This document shows, one piece after another, positions 1 to 6,718 of a stretch of DNA of 7,940 nt. The first letter of the stretch is position 1. Each line of letters starts with the position of its first letter. The stretch lies in assembly GCA_900554395.1 (NCBI GenBank), contig USHB01000063.1, positions 1 through 7,940 of the forward strand, written 5' to 3'. Position numbers and translations under genes: made by a program. This DNA is from an uncultured Phascolarctobacterium sp. (lineage in GTDB: Bacteria; Bacillota; Negativicutes; Acidaminococcales; Acidaminococcaceae). A model generated the notes under the pieces. The model was not told the DNA's origin. It saw only the letters and a list, made by a program, of their open reading frames with translations, and searched no databases.

Positions 1-131
1 AGCTTTCGTTAGCAACATAATATGTTGCGGATTCAATTTTCTCTAGATTGGCAAATACCTTTTTTAAATAGTCTCTCTCTCTGTTTTGAGCATTGACTGC
101 CGGCATTGTTGCAAAAAGGAGAGTAATATAA
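1..131 (-). other. Possible fragment of a foreign secreted-protein gene (left edge)
   Basis: The minus strand is open from inside lepB through to base 1. From the ATG at 106-104 it reads MPAVNAQNRERDYLKKVFAN and continues LEKIESATYYVANES before leaving the window. The residues just upstream in the same frame are hydrophobic (ITLLFAT), and the Ala-Gln before a charged stretch looks like the end of a signal peptide of the kind common in Bacteroidetes secreted proteins. Arginine codons here are AGA, unlike the CGC/CGT of the neighbours. No Shine-Dalgarno sequence precedes the ATG, and the hydrophobic part would overlap the lepB start, so a real intact gene cannot simply sit here. An open frame of this length arises by chance fairly often, so this is a suggestion only. 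No convincing lepB promoter was found in the stretch either. A fragment of rplS, often upstream of lepB, is not present. Confidence 0.3.
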
Positions 132-680
132 ATGAGCAAACAAAAAACAACATGGCAGGATACAGTCAGTGACTGGCTGGTTTCCATTATTGTTGCGGTG
201 GCGCTGGCTTTCTGCATCAGAACTTTTATTGTGGAGCCTTACATGGTTGAAGGGTCTTCGATGTATCCTACATTAGTAAACCATGAGCGTTTGCTGGTAA
301 ATAAGTTTACCTATTTTATTAATGACCCGCAGAAGGGTGAAATTATTGTGTTCCGTTATCCTAAAGATGAGAGCCGCGATTTTATTAAACGTGTTATCGC
401 AACTGCCGGTGATACAATAGAAATGCGCAGTGGCAAAGTTCTGGTAAACGGTACGGAAATTGAAGAAAACTATGTTTGGAAAGACGACCCAAAGGGGCCT
501 AATCTTTCTGATTTCAGAAAATCGGTTGTACCGGAAGGACATATTTTTGTACTTGGCGATAACAGAAACAACTCTGAAGACAGCCGTTTTGCAGATGTAG
601 GATTTGTGCCGCTTGATTTGGTAAAAGGCAAGGCAAGCATGGCATTCTGGCCGTTTGACAGATGGCGTATGCTGCCCTGA
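132..680 (+). CDS. lepB: Type I signal peptidase (LepB/SipS type)
   Basis: This membrane-bound serine protease removes signal peptides from exported proteins on the outer face of the cytoplasmic membrane. The 182-residue length matches the short Gram-positive SipS class. A single membrane segment lies at about residues 15-34 (LVSIIVAVALAFCIRTFIV). The catalytic serine is S43 in GSSMYPTL, the general-base lysine is K86 in RDFIKRVIATAGD, and the conserved GDNRNNSEDSR box is at 142-152. All the family's catalytic boxes are present and in order, so the enzyme should be active. The start is supported by AAGGAG at 116-121, ten bases before the ATG. The next gene begins 15 bases after the stop, suggesting co-transcription with ylqF. 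What lies upstream is uncertain because bases 1-131 look unlike the rest of the locus. Identification is firm; the number of paralogues elsewhere cannot be seen. Confidence 0.96.
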   Translation: MSKQKTTWQDTVSDWLVSIIVAVALAFCIRTFIVEPYMVEGSSMYPTLVNHERLLVNKFTYFINDPQKGEIIVFRYPKDESRDFIKRVIATAGDTIEMRSGKVLVNGTEIEENYVWKDDPKGPNLSDFRKSVVPEGHIFVLGDNRNNSEDSRFADVGFVPLDLVKGKASMAFWPFDRWRMLP

Positions 681-681
681 T

Positions 682-687
682 AGGAAG
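682..687 (+). promoter_or_regulatory. Ribosome binding site fixing the ylqF start
   Basis: AGGAAG lies eight bases before the ATG at 696. It overlaps the possible upstream GTG at 687, which therefore has no usable ribosome binding site. This favours the ATG, which also gives the usual N-terminus of the family (IQWFPGHM within the first dozen residues). Confidence 0.7.
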
Positions 688-695
688 TGTTGCAG

Positions 696-1553
696 ATGGA
701 TTTTAAAATACAATGGTTTCCCGGTCACATGACCAAAGCCAAACGCATGATGGAGCAGCAGATTAAGCTGGTTGATGTTGTTGTTGAAATGTTGGACGCG
801 CGTGTTCCCCGAAGCAGCACCAACCCCATGCTGATACAGCTTTTGGGACAGAAACCGAAAATTATAGCACTGAACAAAGTGGATATGGCAGACCCTGCCA
901 AAACGGAAGCATGGAAAAATATTTTTAAAAATAGCGGGCTGCCGGTTTGCACTGTTGACTGCAATACGGGCAAAGGCGTAAAACAGCTTATTGCCGAAGT
1001 GCAGAAAGCAGCACAGCCTGTGCTTGATAAATGGCTGAAACGCGGCGTTAAAAACCGTGCCATCCGTGTAATGATTGTAGGCATACCTAATGTTGGCAAA
1101 TCAACGCTTATCAACCGTCTTGTAGGTAAAAATAAAGTGGTTGCCGCTGATAAACCGGGCGTAACGCGCGGGCAGCAGTGGGTTACCATTGCCAAAGGGC
1201 TGGAACTGTTAGATACTCCGGGTGTGCTGTGGCCTAAATTTGATGACCCGCAGATAGGCTTAAACCTTGCTTTAACTGGTGCAATAAAAGAAGAAGTTTA
1301 TGACCGTGAACAGGCAACGGAACTTTTAACAGAAAAACTGATAATGGATTATCCGGAATTGCTGAAAGAAAAATATGCTGTCGATTTTGAAGCGGGCGCA
1401 GGCGTGCGGGAAGTTTTTGAAAAGATCGCTGTAAGCCGCGGCTGTTTGAAAGGCGGCGGTCAGCTTGATATTGATAAGGTAATCCAACTGGTGCTGCGTG
1501 ATTTCCGCAGCGGTAAAATTGGCAGAATAACTTTAGATGAACCTGATAAATAA
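696..1553 (+). CDS. ylqF: Ribosome biogenesis GTPase YlqF/RbgA
   Basis: YlqF (RbgA) is a GTPase needed for late assembly of the 50S ribosomal subunit. Starting at ATG 696 the protein has 285 residues, close to the 282 of the Bacillus subtilis protein. The N-terminal IQWFPGHMTKAKRMM (5-19) is the family signature. The GTPase motifs are circularly permuted: G4 NKVD at 60-63 comes before G1 GIPNVGKST at 129-137 and G3 DTPG at 173-176. The C-terminal part (about 200-285) matches the RbgA-specific RNA-binding helical region, ending GKIGRITLDEP. It follows lepB by 15 bases and is closed by an intrinsic terminator directly after its stop. A nine-base longer version from GTG 687 is possible but unlikely. 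The reading frame is intact with no missing motif. Confidence 0.96.
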   Translation: MDFKIQWFPGHMTKAKRMMEQQIKLVDVVVEMLDARVPRSSTNPMLIQLLGQKPKIIALNKVDMADPAKTEAWKNIFKNSGLPVCTVDCNTGKGVKQLIAEVQKAAQPVLDKWLKRGVKNRAIRVMIVGIPNVGKSTLINRLVGKNKVVAADKPGVTRGQQWVTIAKGLELLDTPGVLWPKFDDPQIGLNLALTGAIKEEVYDREQATELLTEKLIMDYPELLKEKYAVDFEAGAGVREVFEKIAVSRGCLKGGGQLDIDKVIQLVLRDFRSGKIGRITLDEPDK

Positions 1554-1555
1554 TG

Positions 1556-1582
1556 AAAGCCGCTTAAAGCGGCTTTTTGTTT
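1556..1582 (+). terminator. Intrinsic terminator between ylqF and rnhB
   Basis: AAAGCCGC (1556-1563), loop TTAAA, and GCGGCTTT (1569-1576) form a perfect 8-bp GC-rich stem followed by a T-rich tract (TTTTTGTTT from 1574). The hairpin begins two bases after the ylqF stop codon. The rnhB ribosome binding site starts at 1583, immediately after the T tract, so read-through transcripts would carry the hairpin directly upstream of the rnhB start. Termination is probably partial, since no separate rnhB promoter is obvious in the short gap. Confidence 0.8.
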
Positions 1583-1588
1583 AAGGAG
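1583..1588 (+). promoter_or_regulatory. Ribosome binding site for rnhB with GTG start
   Basis: AAGGAG is eight bases before the GTG at 1597. An ATG at 1595 is followed at once by TGA and cannot be the start, so the gene must use GTG. Confidence 0.75.
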
Positions 1589-1596
1589 CTGTTGAT

Positions 1597-2412
1597 GTGA
1601 AAATTGCAGAAATAAAAGAAGCGCTTAATAATTGCCCAAGTGCAGAGTTTTTGGAACAGCTTACACATGATGAGCGCAGCGGCGTACAAAAATTACTGGC
1701 TGCTTATTATAAAAAACAAAAAGCGGAAGCTGCTGAATATGAACGCTTTAATAAAATGCTGCTGTACGAAAAACAGTGTTATGAACAAGGCATGCAGTAT
1801 GTTGCCGGTGTGGATGAAGCAGGGCGCGGCCCTTTAGCCGGGCCGATGGTTATAGGCGCTGTAATACTGCCGCAAAATGTTTTCATAAAAGGACTGAATG
1901 ATTCCAAAAAGCTTACTGCGGCCAAACGGGAACAGCTTTACAGCGAAATACTGGAAAAAGCACTGGCAGTATCTGTAAATATCGTCAGCGTATATAATAT
2001 TGACCGTTTGAACATTTACCGTGCTACACAGGAAGGCATGGCTGAAGTACTGGCAAACCTTAAAATAAAACCGCAGGCAGCACTGATTGATGCTATGCCG
2101 GTGCAGGCGGACGGCATAAAAACATATTCTGTTATTCATGGCGATGCTTTAAGTGTCTCTATTGCCGCAGCATCTGTTATAGCCAAGGTAACACGTGACC
2201 GCATGATGGAAGAACTGGCTGCAGAATTTCCGCAGTATGATTGGGAACATAACAAAGGCTATGGTAGCGGAGCTCATATGCAGGCAATTTTGGAACATGG
2301 AGCAACCTGCTGGCACCGCCGCAGTTATGAACCTGTGAAAAGCATGCATATGCCGGAAGTAGAAGCAATTCCCAATAAATTAATCCGCTTGCCGGAAGCA
2401 AATAATGGCTGA
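1597..2412 (+). CDS. rnhB: Ribonuclease HII
   Basis: RNase HII cuts the RNA strand of RNA-DNA hybrids and starts removal of single ribonucleotides from genomic DNA. The catalytic core begins with YVAGVDEAGRGPLAGP; D73 and E74 are the first two metal ligands, D165 (LIDA) and D183 (HGDALSVSIAAASVIAKVTRD) the other two, so the DEDD active site is complete. The roughly 68 residues before the core are a charged, helical N-terminal extension of the kind seen in Firmicutes RNase HII; the E. coli enzyme lacks it. The 271-residue length is slightly longer than the 255 of B. subtilis, through a C-terminal tail. It starts with GTG. Its 3' end overlaps yraN by 8 bp, implying translational coupling. The upstream terminator suggests that some control falls at this point in the operon. 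Confidence 0.96.
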   Translation: MKIAEIKEALNNCPSAEFLEQLTHDERSGVQKLLAAYYKKQKAEAAEYERFNKMLLYEKQCYEQGMQYVAGVDEAGRGPLAGPMVIGAVILPQNVFIKGLNDSKKLTAAKREQLYSEILEKALAVSVNIVSVYNIDRLNIYRATQEGMAEVLANLKIKPQAALIDAMPVQADGIKTYSVIHGDALSVSIAAASVIAKVTRDRMMEELAAEFPQYDWEHNKGYGSGAHMQAILEHGATCWHRRSYEPVKSMHMPEVEAIPNKLIRLPEANNG

Positions 2413-2761
2413 CAATCGCGGCAATTTAGGCCGGCGTGGTGAAGATGCTGCATGCAGTTATCTGGAACGGAGCAGCTATAAGGTTGTTTGCCGCAATTAC
2501 CGCTGCCGGTGGGGAGAAATTGATGTTATAGCAGTTAACGGCAATACATTAGCATTTGTTGAAGTAAAAACTCGGCAGAGTTTAAGGTTTGGCACGCCGG
2601 GGATGGCTGTTACTTATGCCAAGCAGCAAAAAATACGCACCACAGCACTGCATTATTTGCAGGAGCAGCACTGTACATACAACAATATAAGTTTTGATGT
2701 AATAGAAATTTTGGCAGATGACGGCAAAGCAAAACTGCGCCATCTGCGAAATTGTTTTTAG
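2405..2761 (+). CDS. yraN: UPF0102 / YraN family nuclease-fold protein
   Basis: YraN proteins are small, widely conserved and poorly characterised; the fold is related to Holliday-junction resolvases and restriction-type endonucleases. This 118-residue copy shows the family layout: LGRRGEDAACSYL at 8-20, then NYRCRWGEIDVIA (31-43) and FVEVKTR (51-57). The GEID aspartate D40 and the EVK residues E53 and K55 match the metal-dependent PD-(D/E)xK pattern, so nuclease activity is plausible but not shown by sequence alone. The start ATG lies inside the end of rnhB (8-bp overlap), with GGAAG at 2394-2398 six bases upstream. Its stop codon TAG is part of the ribosome binding site of the next gene. 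The position between rnhB and comM fits a DNA-processing role. Family assignment is firm; function is inferred. Confidence 0.93.
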   Translation: MADNRGNLGRRGEDAACSYLERSSYKVVCRNYRCRWGEIDVIAVNGNTLAFVEVKTRQSLRFGTPGMAVTYAKQQKIRTTALHYLQEQHCTYNNISFDVIEILADDGKAKLRHLRNCF

Positions 2762-2766
2762 GGGAG
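2761..2766 (+). promoter_or_regulatory. Ribosome binding site fixing the comM start
   Basis: GGGGAG begins on the last base of the yraN stop codon and is five bases before the ATG at 2772. This supports ATG 2772 over the longer open frame that reaches back to 2718 inside yraN, and gives a protein with the usual family N-terminus. Confidence 0.75.
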
Positions 2767-2771
2767 ATAGA

Positions 2772-4292
2772 ATGTACGCAAAAACGTATGGGGAAACTGT
2801 TTGTGGAATTAATGGGGAAGAAATTATTGTTGAGGTAGATATATCAAACGGTCTGCCCGGTTTTGATATTGTAGGGCTGCCTGATACTGCTGTAAAAGAA
2901 TCGCGCGAGCGTGTGCGTGCCGCATTGAAAAATTCCGGGCTGGTTTTTCCGATGGCACGCATTACCGTTAACCTTGCCCCGGCAGATTTGCGCAAAGACG
3001 GCAGCAGCCTTGATTTACCGATTGCTGTCGGTATTTTAACGGCGGCAGGAAATTTATTGCAGGATGAAACCTGTGGCAAAATTTTTGTGGGAGAACTTGC
3101 GCTTGATGGCAGTATTCGCCAGGTAGCAGGCGTTTTGCCGATGATTTTATATGCAAGGGAACATGGTTGGAAGGAGATTTATATTCCGCAGGGCAATGCG
3201 CCGGAAGGTGAACTGGTAGAAGGCATTGATGTTTATACGCCGCAGAATTTGGGTGAACTGGTAAGCCATCTGAAAGGACAGGAACGTTTAGCGCCATTGC
3301 CGAAAAAGCAGTTATGTATGGATAACGCCATGGCTTATGATGTGGATTTTGCTGAAGTACGCGGGCAGCAGGTTGTAAAACGCGCCCTTGAAATTGCTGC
3401 GGCAGGAGGACATAATATGCTTATGGTAGGTGCGCCCGGCAGCGGCAAAACCATGCTTGCACGCCGTTTGCCTACCATATTGCCGCCAATGACGGAAGAC
3501 GAAATTCTGGAAGTTACCAAAATTTACAGCATAGCCGGGCTTTTAAACGGTAAGAAGCAAATTGTTCAGGAACGTCCTTTTAGAAGTCCTCACCATACGG
3601 TGTCAGCAAGCGCGCTAATCGGCGGTGGCAGTATACCGCGTCCGGGTGAAGTTACGCTGAGCCATAACGGTGTATTGTTTTTAGATGAACTACCGGAATT
3701 CTCCCGTGCAACATTGGAAGTTTTGCGCCAACCGCTTGAGGATGGCGTTGTAACCATCAGCCGTGTACAGGCAAGCATGTCGTTTCCGGCGCAGATTGTT
3801 ATGGTGGCGGCGCAAAATCCCTGCCCGTGCGGATTTTTAGGAGATAAGCTGCATGAATGTACCTGCAAGCCGCATGAAATTGAGCGTTATAAGCGTAAAA
3901 TTTCCGGCCCGCTTTTAGACCGCATAGATATCCAGGTAACAGTGCCGCGCCTTGAATATGATGATTTAAAAGATAAAGCGGACGGCGAAAGTTCGGCATC
4001 TATCCGCAGCAGAGTAGTTAAGGCGCGGGAAGTGCAGCGCAGGCGTTTTGAAGGCAGTAATGTACACTGCAATGCACAGATGACCAAACAGCAGCTTAAT
4101 AAATATTGCAAAATGCAGCCGCAGGCAGAAACGATGCTCGGCAAATATTTTACTGCGCTTGGTTTAAGTGCGCGCACGCATGACCGCATTATAAAAGTAG
4201 CGCGGACCATTGCAGACCTTGCCGGTGCAGAAGAAATAAGCGCGGCTCATATAGCCGAAGCAATACAATTACGGACCAGTGTACAAAAATAA
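2772..4292 (+). CDS. comM: ComM/YifB family Mg-chelatase-like AAA+ ATPase
   Basis: ComM (YifB) is an AAA+ protein; in naturally transformable bacteria it acts as a hexameric branch-migration helicase that extends heteroduplex during recombination. The 506-residue product has the family's usual length. Residues 1-165 form the Lon-protease-like (ChlI N-terminal) domain, containing SNGLPGFDIVGLPDTAVKES and the segment LRKDGSSLDLPIAVGIL. The AAA+ core has Walker A GAPGSGKT at 220-227 and Walker B VLFLDELPEF at 301-310. A four-cysteine cluster, C351, C353, C363 and C365 (NPCPCG then CTC), is typical of the family and could bind metal. The arginine-containing SGPLLDRIDI follows at 378-387. The C-terminal helical domain runs from about 430 to 506. 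Translation is probably coupled to yraN. Helicase function is known from relatives; whether this organism is transformable cannot be told here. Confidence 0.95.
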   Translation: MYAKTYGETVCGINGEEIIVEVDISNGLPGFDIVGLPDTAVKESRERVRAALKNSGLVFPMARITVNLAPADLRKDGSSLDLPIAVGILTAAGNLLQDETCGKIFVGELALDGSIRQVAGVLPMILYAREHGWKEIYIPQGNAPEGELVEGIDVYTPQNLGELVSHLKGQERLAPLPKKQLCMDNAMAYDVDFAEVRGQQVVKRALEIAAAGGHNMLMVGAPGSGKTMLARRLPTILPPMTEDEILEVTKIYSIAGLLNGKKQIVQERPFRSPHHTVSASALIGGGSIPRPGEVTLSHNGVLFLDELPEFSRATLEVLRQPLEDGVVTISRVQASMSFPAQIVMVAAQNPCPCGFLGDKLHECTCKPHEIERYKRKISGPLLDRIDIQVTVPRLEYDDLKDKADGESSASIRSRVVKAREVQRRRFEGSNVHCNAQMTKQQLNKYCKMQPQAETMLGKYFTALGLSARTHDRIIKVARTIADLAGAEEISAAHIAEAIQLRTSVQK

Positions 4293-4330
4293 GCATAAAT
4301 TTTTAAATAAATAAGCAAAATCTAAAGGTT

Positions 4331-4359
4331 TTGTGGTAAAATAAAACCAACTTTATAAA
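4331..4359 (+). promoter_or_regulatory. Candidate sigma-70-type promoter for the ACT/DUF711 unit
   Basis: TTGTGG (4331-4336) and TATAAA (4354-4359) are separated by 17 bases, in an AT-rich 96-bp gap, about 30 bases before the next start codon. The -10 element is good; the -35 matches only the TTG half. An imperfect dyad, GGTTTT (4327-4332) with AAAACC (4343-4348), overlaps the -35 and spacer and could be an operator or chance. There is no strong terminator after comM in this gap, so read-through from upstream is also possible. Confidence 0.45.
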
Positions 4360-4388
4360 TTTTCAGCAGCCTAAGAGGAGGAAAACAA

Positions 4389-4658
4389 ATGCGCATAGTT
4401 TTAACTATTGTAGGCAAGGACAGAGGTGGCATTATTGCCCGTGTCAGCAGCGTGCTGGCAGAGCATAACATTAATATTCTCAATATCAATCAAAATATTA
4501 TGGACGGTTTTTTCAACATGGTGCTTATCGCCAATATGGAAAACGCCGATTTGCAGCTTGATAAAGTAAAAGCTGTATTTAATGAACTTGGTGAAGAAAT
4601 AGGCGTGGAAATCCGCGTGCAGAGCGAAGATATTTTTACGGCAATGCACCGCATTTAG
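4389..4658 (+). CDS. ACT domain-containing protein, UPF0237 family
   Basis: This 89-residue protein is a single ACT domain, a small regulatory fold that usually binds amino acids or similar ligands and often works as a dimer. The beta-alpha start MRIVLTIVGKDRGGIIARVS (1-20) is the ACT signature, with the family's usual KDRPG-type turn written KDRGG. The closing QSEDIFTAMHRI (78-89) is characteristic of UPF0237. It has no catalytic domain, so it probably acts as a sensor or a partner. A strong AGGAGG (4376-4381) is seven bases upstream of the ATG. The next gene's ribosome binding site overlaps this gene's stop codon, so the two are translated together. The same ACT plus DUF711 pair is known in streptococci (SP_0238 and SP_0239 of S. 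pneumoniae, from memory). The ligand is unknown. Confidence 0.92.
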   Translation: MRIVLTIVGKDRGGIIARVSSVLAEHNINILNINQNIMDGFFNMVLIANMENADLQLDKVKAVFNELGEEIGVEIRVQSEDIFTAMHRI

Positions 4659-4670
4659 GAGGCAGCGCTT

Positions 4671-6029
4671 ATGTTTGAAATTAAAGACGTTTTAGAAACA
4701 AACCGCATGATTACCGAAAATAATCTGGATGTGCGCACTATTACCATGGGCATCAGCCTGCGTGACTGCGCTCATACTGATATCAAGGTAACGGCACAGA
4801 AAATTTACGATAAAATTACCAAAAAAGCAGAAAATCTTGTTAAAGTAGGGCAGGAACTTGAAACAGAACTTGGCGTACCCATTATTAACAAGCGCGTTTC
4901 CGTAACGCCAATTGCAATTGTTGGCGAAAGCTGCGATGCCGAAAGTTATGTTCCTTTGGCAAAAGCACTTGATGAAGCTGGGCGTACTGTTGGCGTTGAT
5001 TTTGTCGGAGGCTTTTCGGCACTTGTTGATAAAGGCTATACCGTTGGCGACCGTAAACTTATTGCATCTATTCCGGAAGCGCTTGCTGAAACACAGATTG
5101 TCTGCTCGTCCGTAAGTGTTGGCTCTACCAAATGCGGCATTAACATGGATGCCGTTGCGGAAATGGGGCGCGTGGTAAAACAGGCGGCTGAACTGACGGC
5201 TGACCGTGATGCTATTGGCTGCGCCAAACTGGTAATTTTCTGCAATGCTGTACAGGATAATCCGTTTATGGCCGGTGCTTTTCATGGTGTAACCGAGCCT
5301 GAAAGCGTAATTAATGTCGGCGTCAGCGGACCCGGCGTTGTTAAACATGCGCTTGAAGCTGTGCGCGGCGCAGATGTCGGCACTGTGGCTGAAACCATAA
5401 AAAAGACTGCTTTTAAAATTACCCGCGTTGGCCAGTTGGTTGCGCAGGAAGCAGCCCGCAGACTGAATACGCAGTTTGGTATTATTGACCTTTCTCTGGC
5501 GCCTACGCCTGCAGTCGGCGACAGCGTGGCGCATATTCTGGAAGAAATCGGCCTTGAAAGCACTGGTGGCCCTGGTACTACGGCAGCGCTGGCCATGCTT
5601 AATGATGCAGTAAAAAAAGGCGGCTTAATGGCATCAAGCTATGTCGGCGGTTTAAGCGGCGCGTTTATTCCTGTAAGTGAAGATGCAGGCATGATTGCTG
5701 CTGTTGAACGCGGCAGCCTGACTTTGGAGAAACTGGAAGCCATGACCTGCGTTTGCTCCGTAGGCCTTGATATGATTGCCGTACCGGGCGATATTACTGC
5801 CGAAACAATTTCCGCAATTATTGCCGATGAAGCAGCTATCGGCATGATTAACAATAAAACTACTGCGGTGCGTCTTGTTCCCGTTCCCGGCAAAAAAGTT
5901 GGCGACAGGGTAGAGTTTGGCGGGCTTTTGGGTTATGCGCCTGTTATTGGCGTAAGCAAGTTTAAACCCGATGCGTTTATTGCCCGCGGCGGCAGAATTC
6001 CTGCGCCTGTAAGGAGCCTGACGAACTGA
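4671..6029 (+). CDS. DUF711 / UPF0210 family protein (PFL-like fold)
   Basis: This 452-residue protein belongs to DUF711 (UPF0210), conserved in Firmicutes and archaea, with a fold described as related to pyruvate formate-lyase-type barrels but without an established reaction. Recognisable blocks are [13 protein letters not shown] (2-14), [13 protein letters not shown] (21-33), [12 protein letters not shown] (111-122), AGAFHGV (201-207), GVSGPGVV (217-224), GGPGTTAAL (299-307) and [14 protein letters not shown] (394-407). Several glycine-rich turns suggest phosphate or nucleotide binding. I see no glycyl-radical signature, so radical chemistry is not supported. Its length is normal and the frame is intact. 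AGGAGG at 4657-4662, overlapping the ACT gene stop, is eight bases before the ATG. Its TGA overlaps the nth ATG by one base. Together with the ACT protein it probably forms a regulated complex (inference). Confidence 0.93.
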   Translation: MFEIKDVLETNRMITENNLDVRTITMGISLRDCAHTDIKVTAQKIYDKITKKAENLVKVGQELETELGVPIINKRVSVTPIAIVGESCDAESYVPLAKALDEAGRTVGVDFVGGFSALVDKGYTVGDRKLIASIPEALAETQIVCSSVSVGSTKCGINMDAVAEMGRVVKQAAELTADRDAIGCAKLVIFCNAVQDNPFMAGAFHGVTEPESVINVGVSGPGVVKHALEAVRGADVGTVAETIKKTAFKITRVGQLVAQEAARRLNTQFGIIDLSLAPTPAVGDSVAHILEEIGLESTGGPGTTAALAMLNDAVKKGGLMASSYVGGLSGAFIPVSEDAGMIAAVERGSLTLEKLEAMTCVCSVGLDMIAVPGDITAETISAIIADEAAIGMINNKTTAVRLVPVPGKKVGDRVEFGGLLGYAPVIGVSKFKPDAFIARGGRIPAPVRSLTN

Positions 6030-6667
6030 TGCGCAAACAGCAGCGAGAAGAAATACTTAAAGTTTTGGAAGAAACTTATAAAGATACCAAAACAGCATTG
6101 AATTACAACAGCCCGTTTGAACTTTTGGTGGCGGTAATAATGTCGGCACAGTGTACTGATGAACGTGTCAACAAAATTACGGCGCGTATTTTTCCAAAAT
6201 ATAATACCCCGGAAAAAATGGGCGCATTGACGCAGGAAGAACTGGAAAATGAAATCCGTGACTGCGGATTGTTCCGTGCCAAAGCCAAAAATTTACTGGG
6301 AACCTGCCATATGCTGGTGCAGGAATATAACAGCATTGTGCCGGACAGCATTGAAAAACTGATGACTTTGCCGGGCGTTGGCAAAAAAACTGCCAATGTT
6401 ATTGCCAGCATTATTTACAATGTGCCGGCTATTGCGGTTGATACGCATGTTTTCCGCGTTTCGCACCGTTTAGGGCTTGCTAAAGGCGCAGACCCGCTGG
6501 CTACTGAAAAAGAACTGCAAAAAGCCATCCCGATGGAAAAATGGAGCGATGCCCATCACTGGCTTATCTGGCATGGGCGCAAAGTATGCAAAGCGCGTAA
6601 GCCTTTATGCAGTGAATGTGTTTTGCTTGATTTATGCCCATATAAAGAGAAAAATTTTCCTAAATAA
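6029..6667 (+). CDS. nth: Endonuclease III
   Basis: Endonuclease III is a DNA glycosylase and AP lyase that removes oxidised pyrimidines in base excision repair. The 212-residue protein is almost the same length as E. coli Nth (211), and key residues fall at the same positions. The helix-hairpin-helix LPGVGKKTA is at 114-122 with catalytic lysine K120; the catalytic aspartate is D138 in VDTHVFRV. The [4Fe-4S] cluster ligands C187, C194, C197 and C203 follow the C-X6-C-X2-C-X5-C spacing. All functional residues are present. The ATG overlaps the DUF711 stop (ATGA-type junction, 1 bp), and AAGGAG at 6011-6016 lies 12 bases upstream, a rather long spacing, so translation may depend on coupling to the upstream gene. 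A terminator follows at once. Confidence 0.97.
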   Translation: MRKQQREEILKVLEETYKDTKTALNYNSPFELLVAVIMSAQCTDERVNKITARIFPKYNTPEKMGALTQEELENEIRDCGLFRAKAKNLLGTCHMLVQEYNSIVPDSIEKLMTLPGVGKKTANVIASIIYNVPAIAVDTHVFRVSHRLGLAKGADPLATEKELQKAIPMEKWSDAHHWLIWHGRKVCKARKPLCSECVLLDLCPYKEKNFPK

Positions 6668-6704
6668 AAATAACCCCAAATCCGCAATGGATTTGGGGTT
6701 ATTT
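6668..6704. terminator. Bidirectional intrinsic terminator between nth and the DUF4127 gene
   Basis: A perfect 16-bp stem, 6668-6683 pairing with 6689-6704 around the loop GCAAT, lies directly after the nth stop codon and 14 bases from the stop of the opposing gene. On the plus strand the tail is short (TTATTT then GCTG). On the minus strand the 3' side continues as TTATTTTTATTT, a much better U tract. It therefore probably terminates both convergent transcripts, more strongly for the minus strand. Confidence 0.9.
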
Positions 6705-6718
6705 GCTGTCTGCGCTAT

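Noticed and set aside
12..28. Perfect inverted repeat GCAACAT-AAT-ATGTTGC as an operator
   Set aside because: It falls in the possible minus-strand coding fragment (codons for ATYYVA), has no T tract, and is not near a convincing promoter, so no regulatory role is supported.
71..83. CT dinucleotide run as a phase-variable repeat
   Set aside because: It is only about five units long and lies in the doubtful left-edge stretch with no native gene whose frame or promoter spacing it would affect.
48..98. TTGGCA (48-53) and TTGACT (93-98) as -35 boxes for lepB
   Set aside because: Neither has an acceptable -10 hexamer at 16-18 bases downstream.
273..728. 151-codon minus-strand open frame across lepB
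   Set aside because: It is the shadow of lepB, whose catalytic motifs are all present; the antisense product has no coherent features.
4327..4348. GGTTTT/AAAACC hairpin as a comM terminator
   Set aside because: The 6-bp stem is AT-rich with a 10-base loop and no following T run, so it is too weak for an intrinsic terminator.
4692..5534. 280-codon minus-strand open frame inside the DUF711 gene
   Set aside because: It is antisense to a strongly conserved gene with all family blocks, its product is Cys/Phe/Asn-rich without recognisable domains, and it lacks a ribosome binding site.
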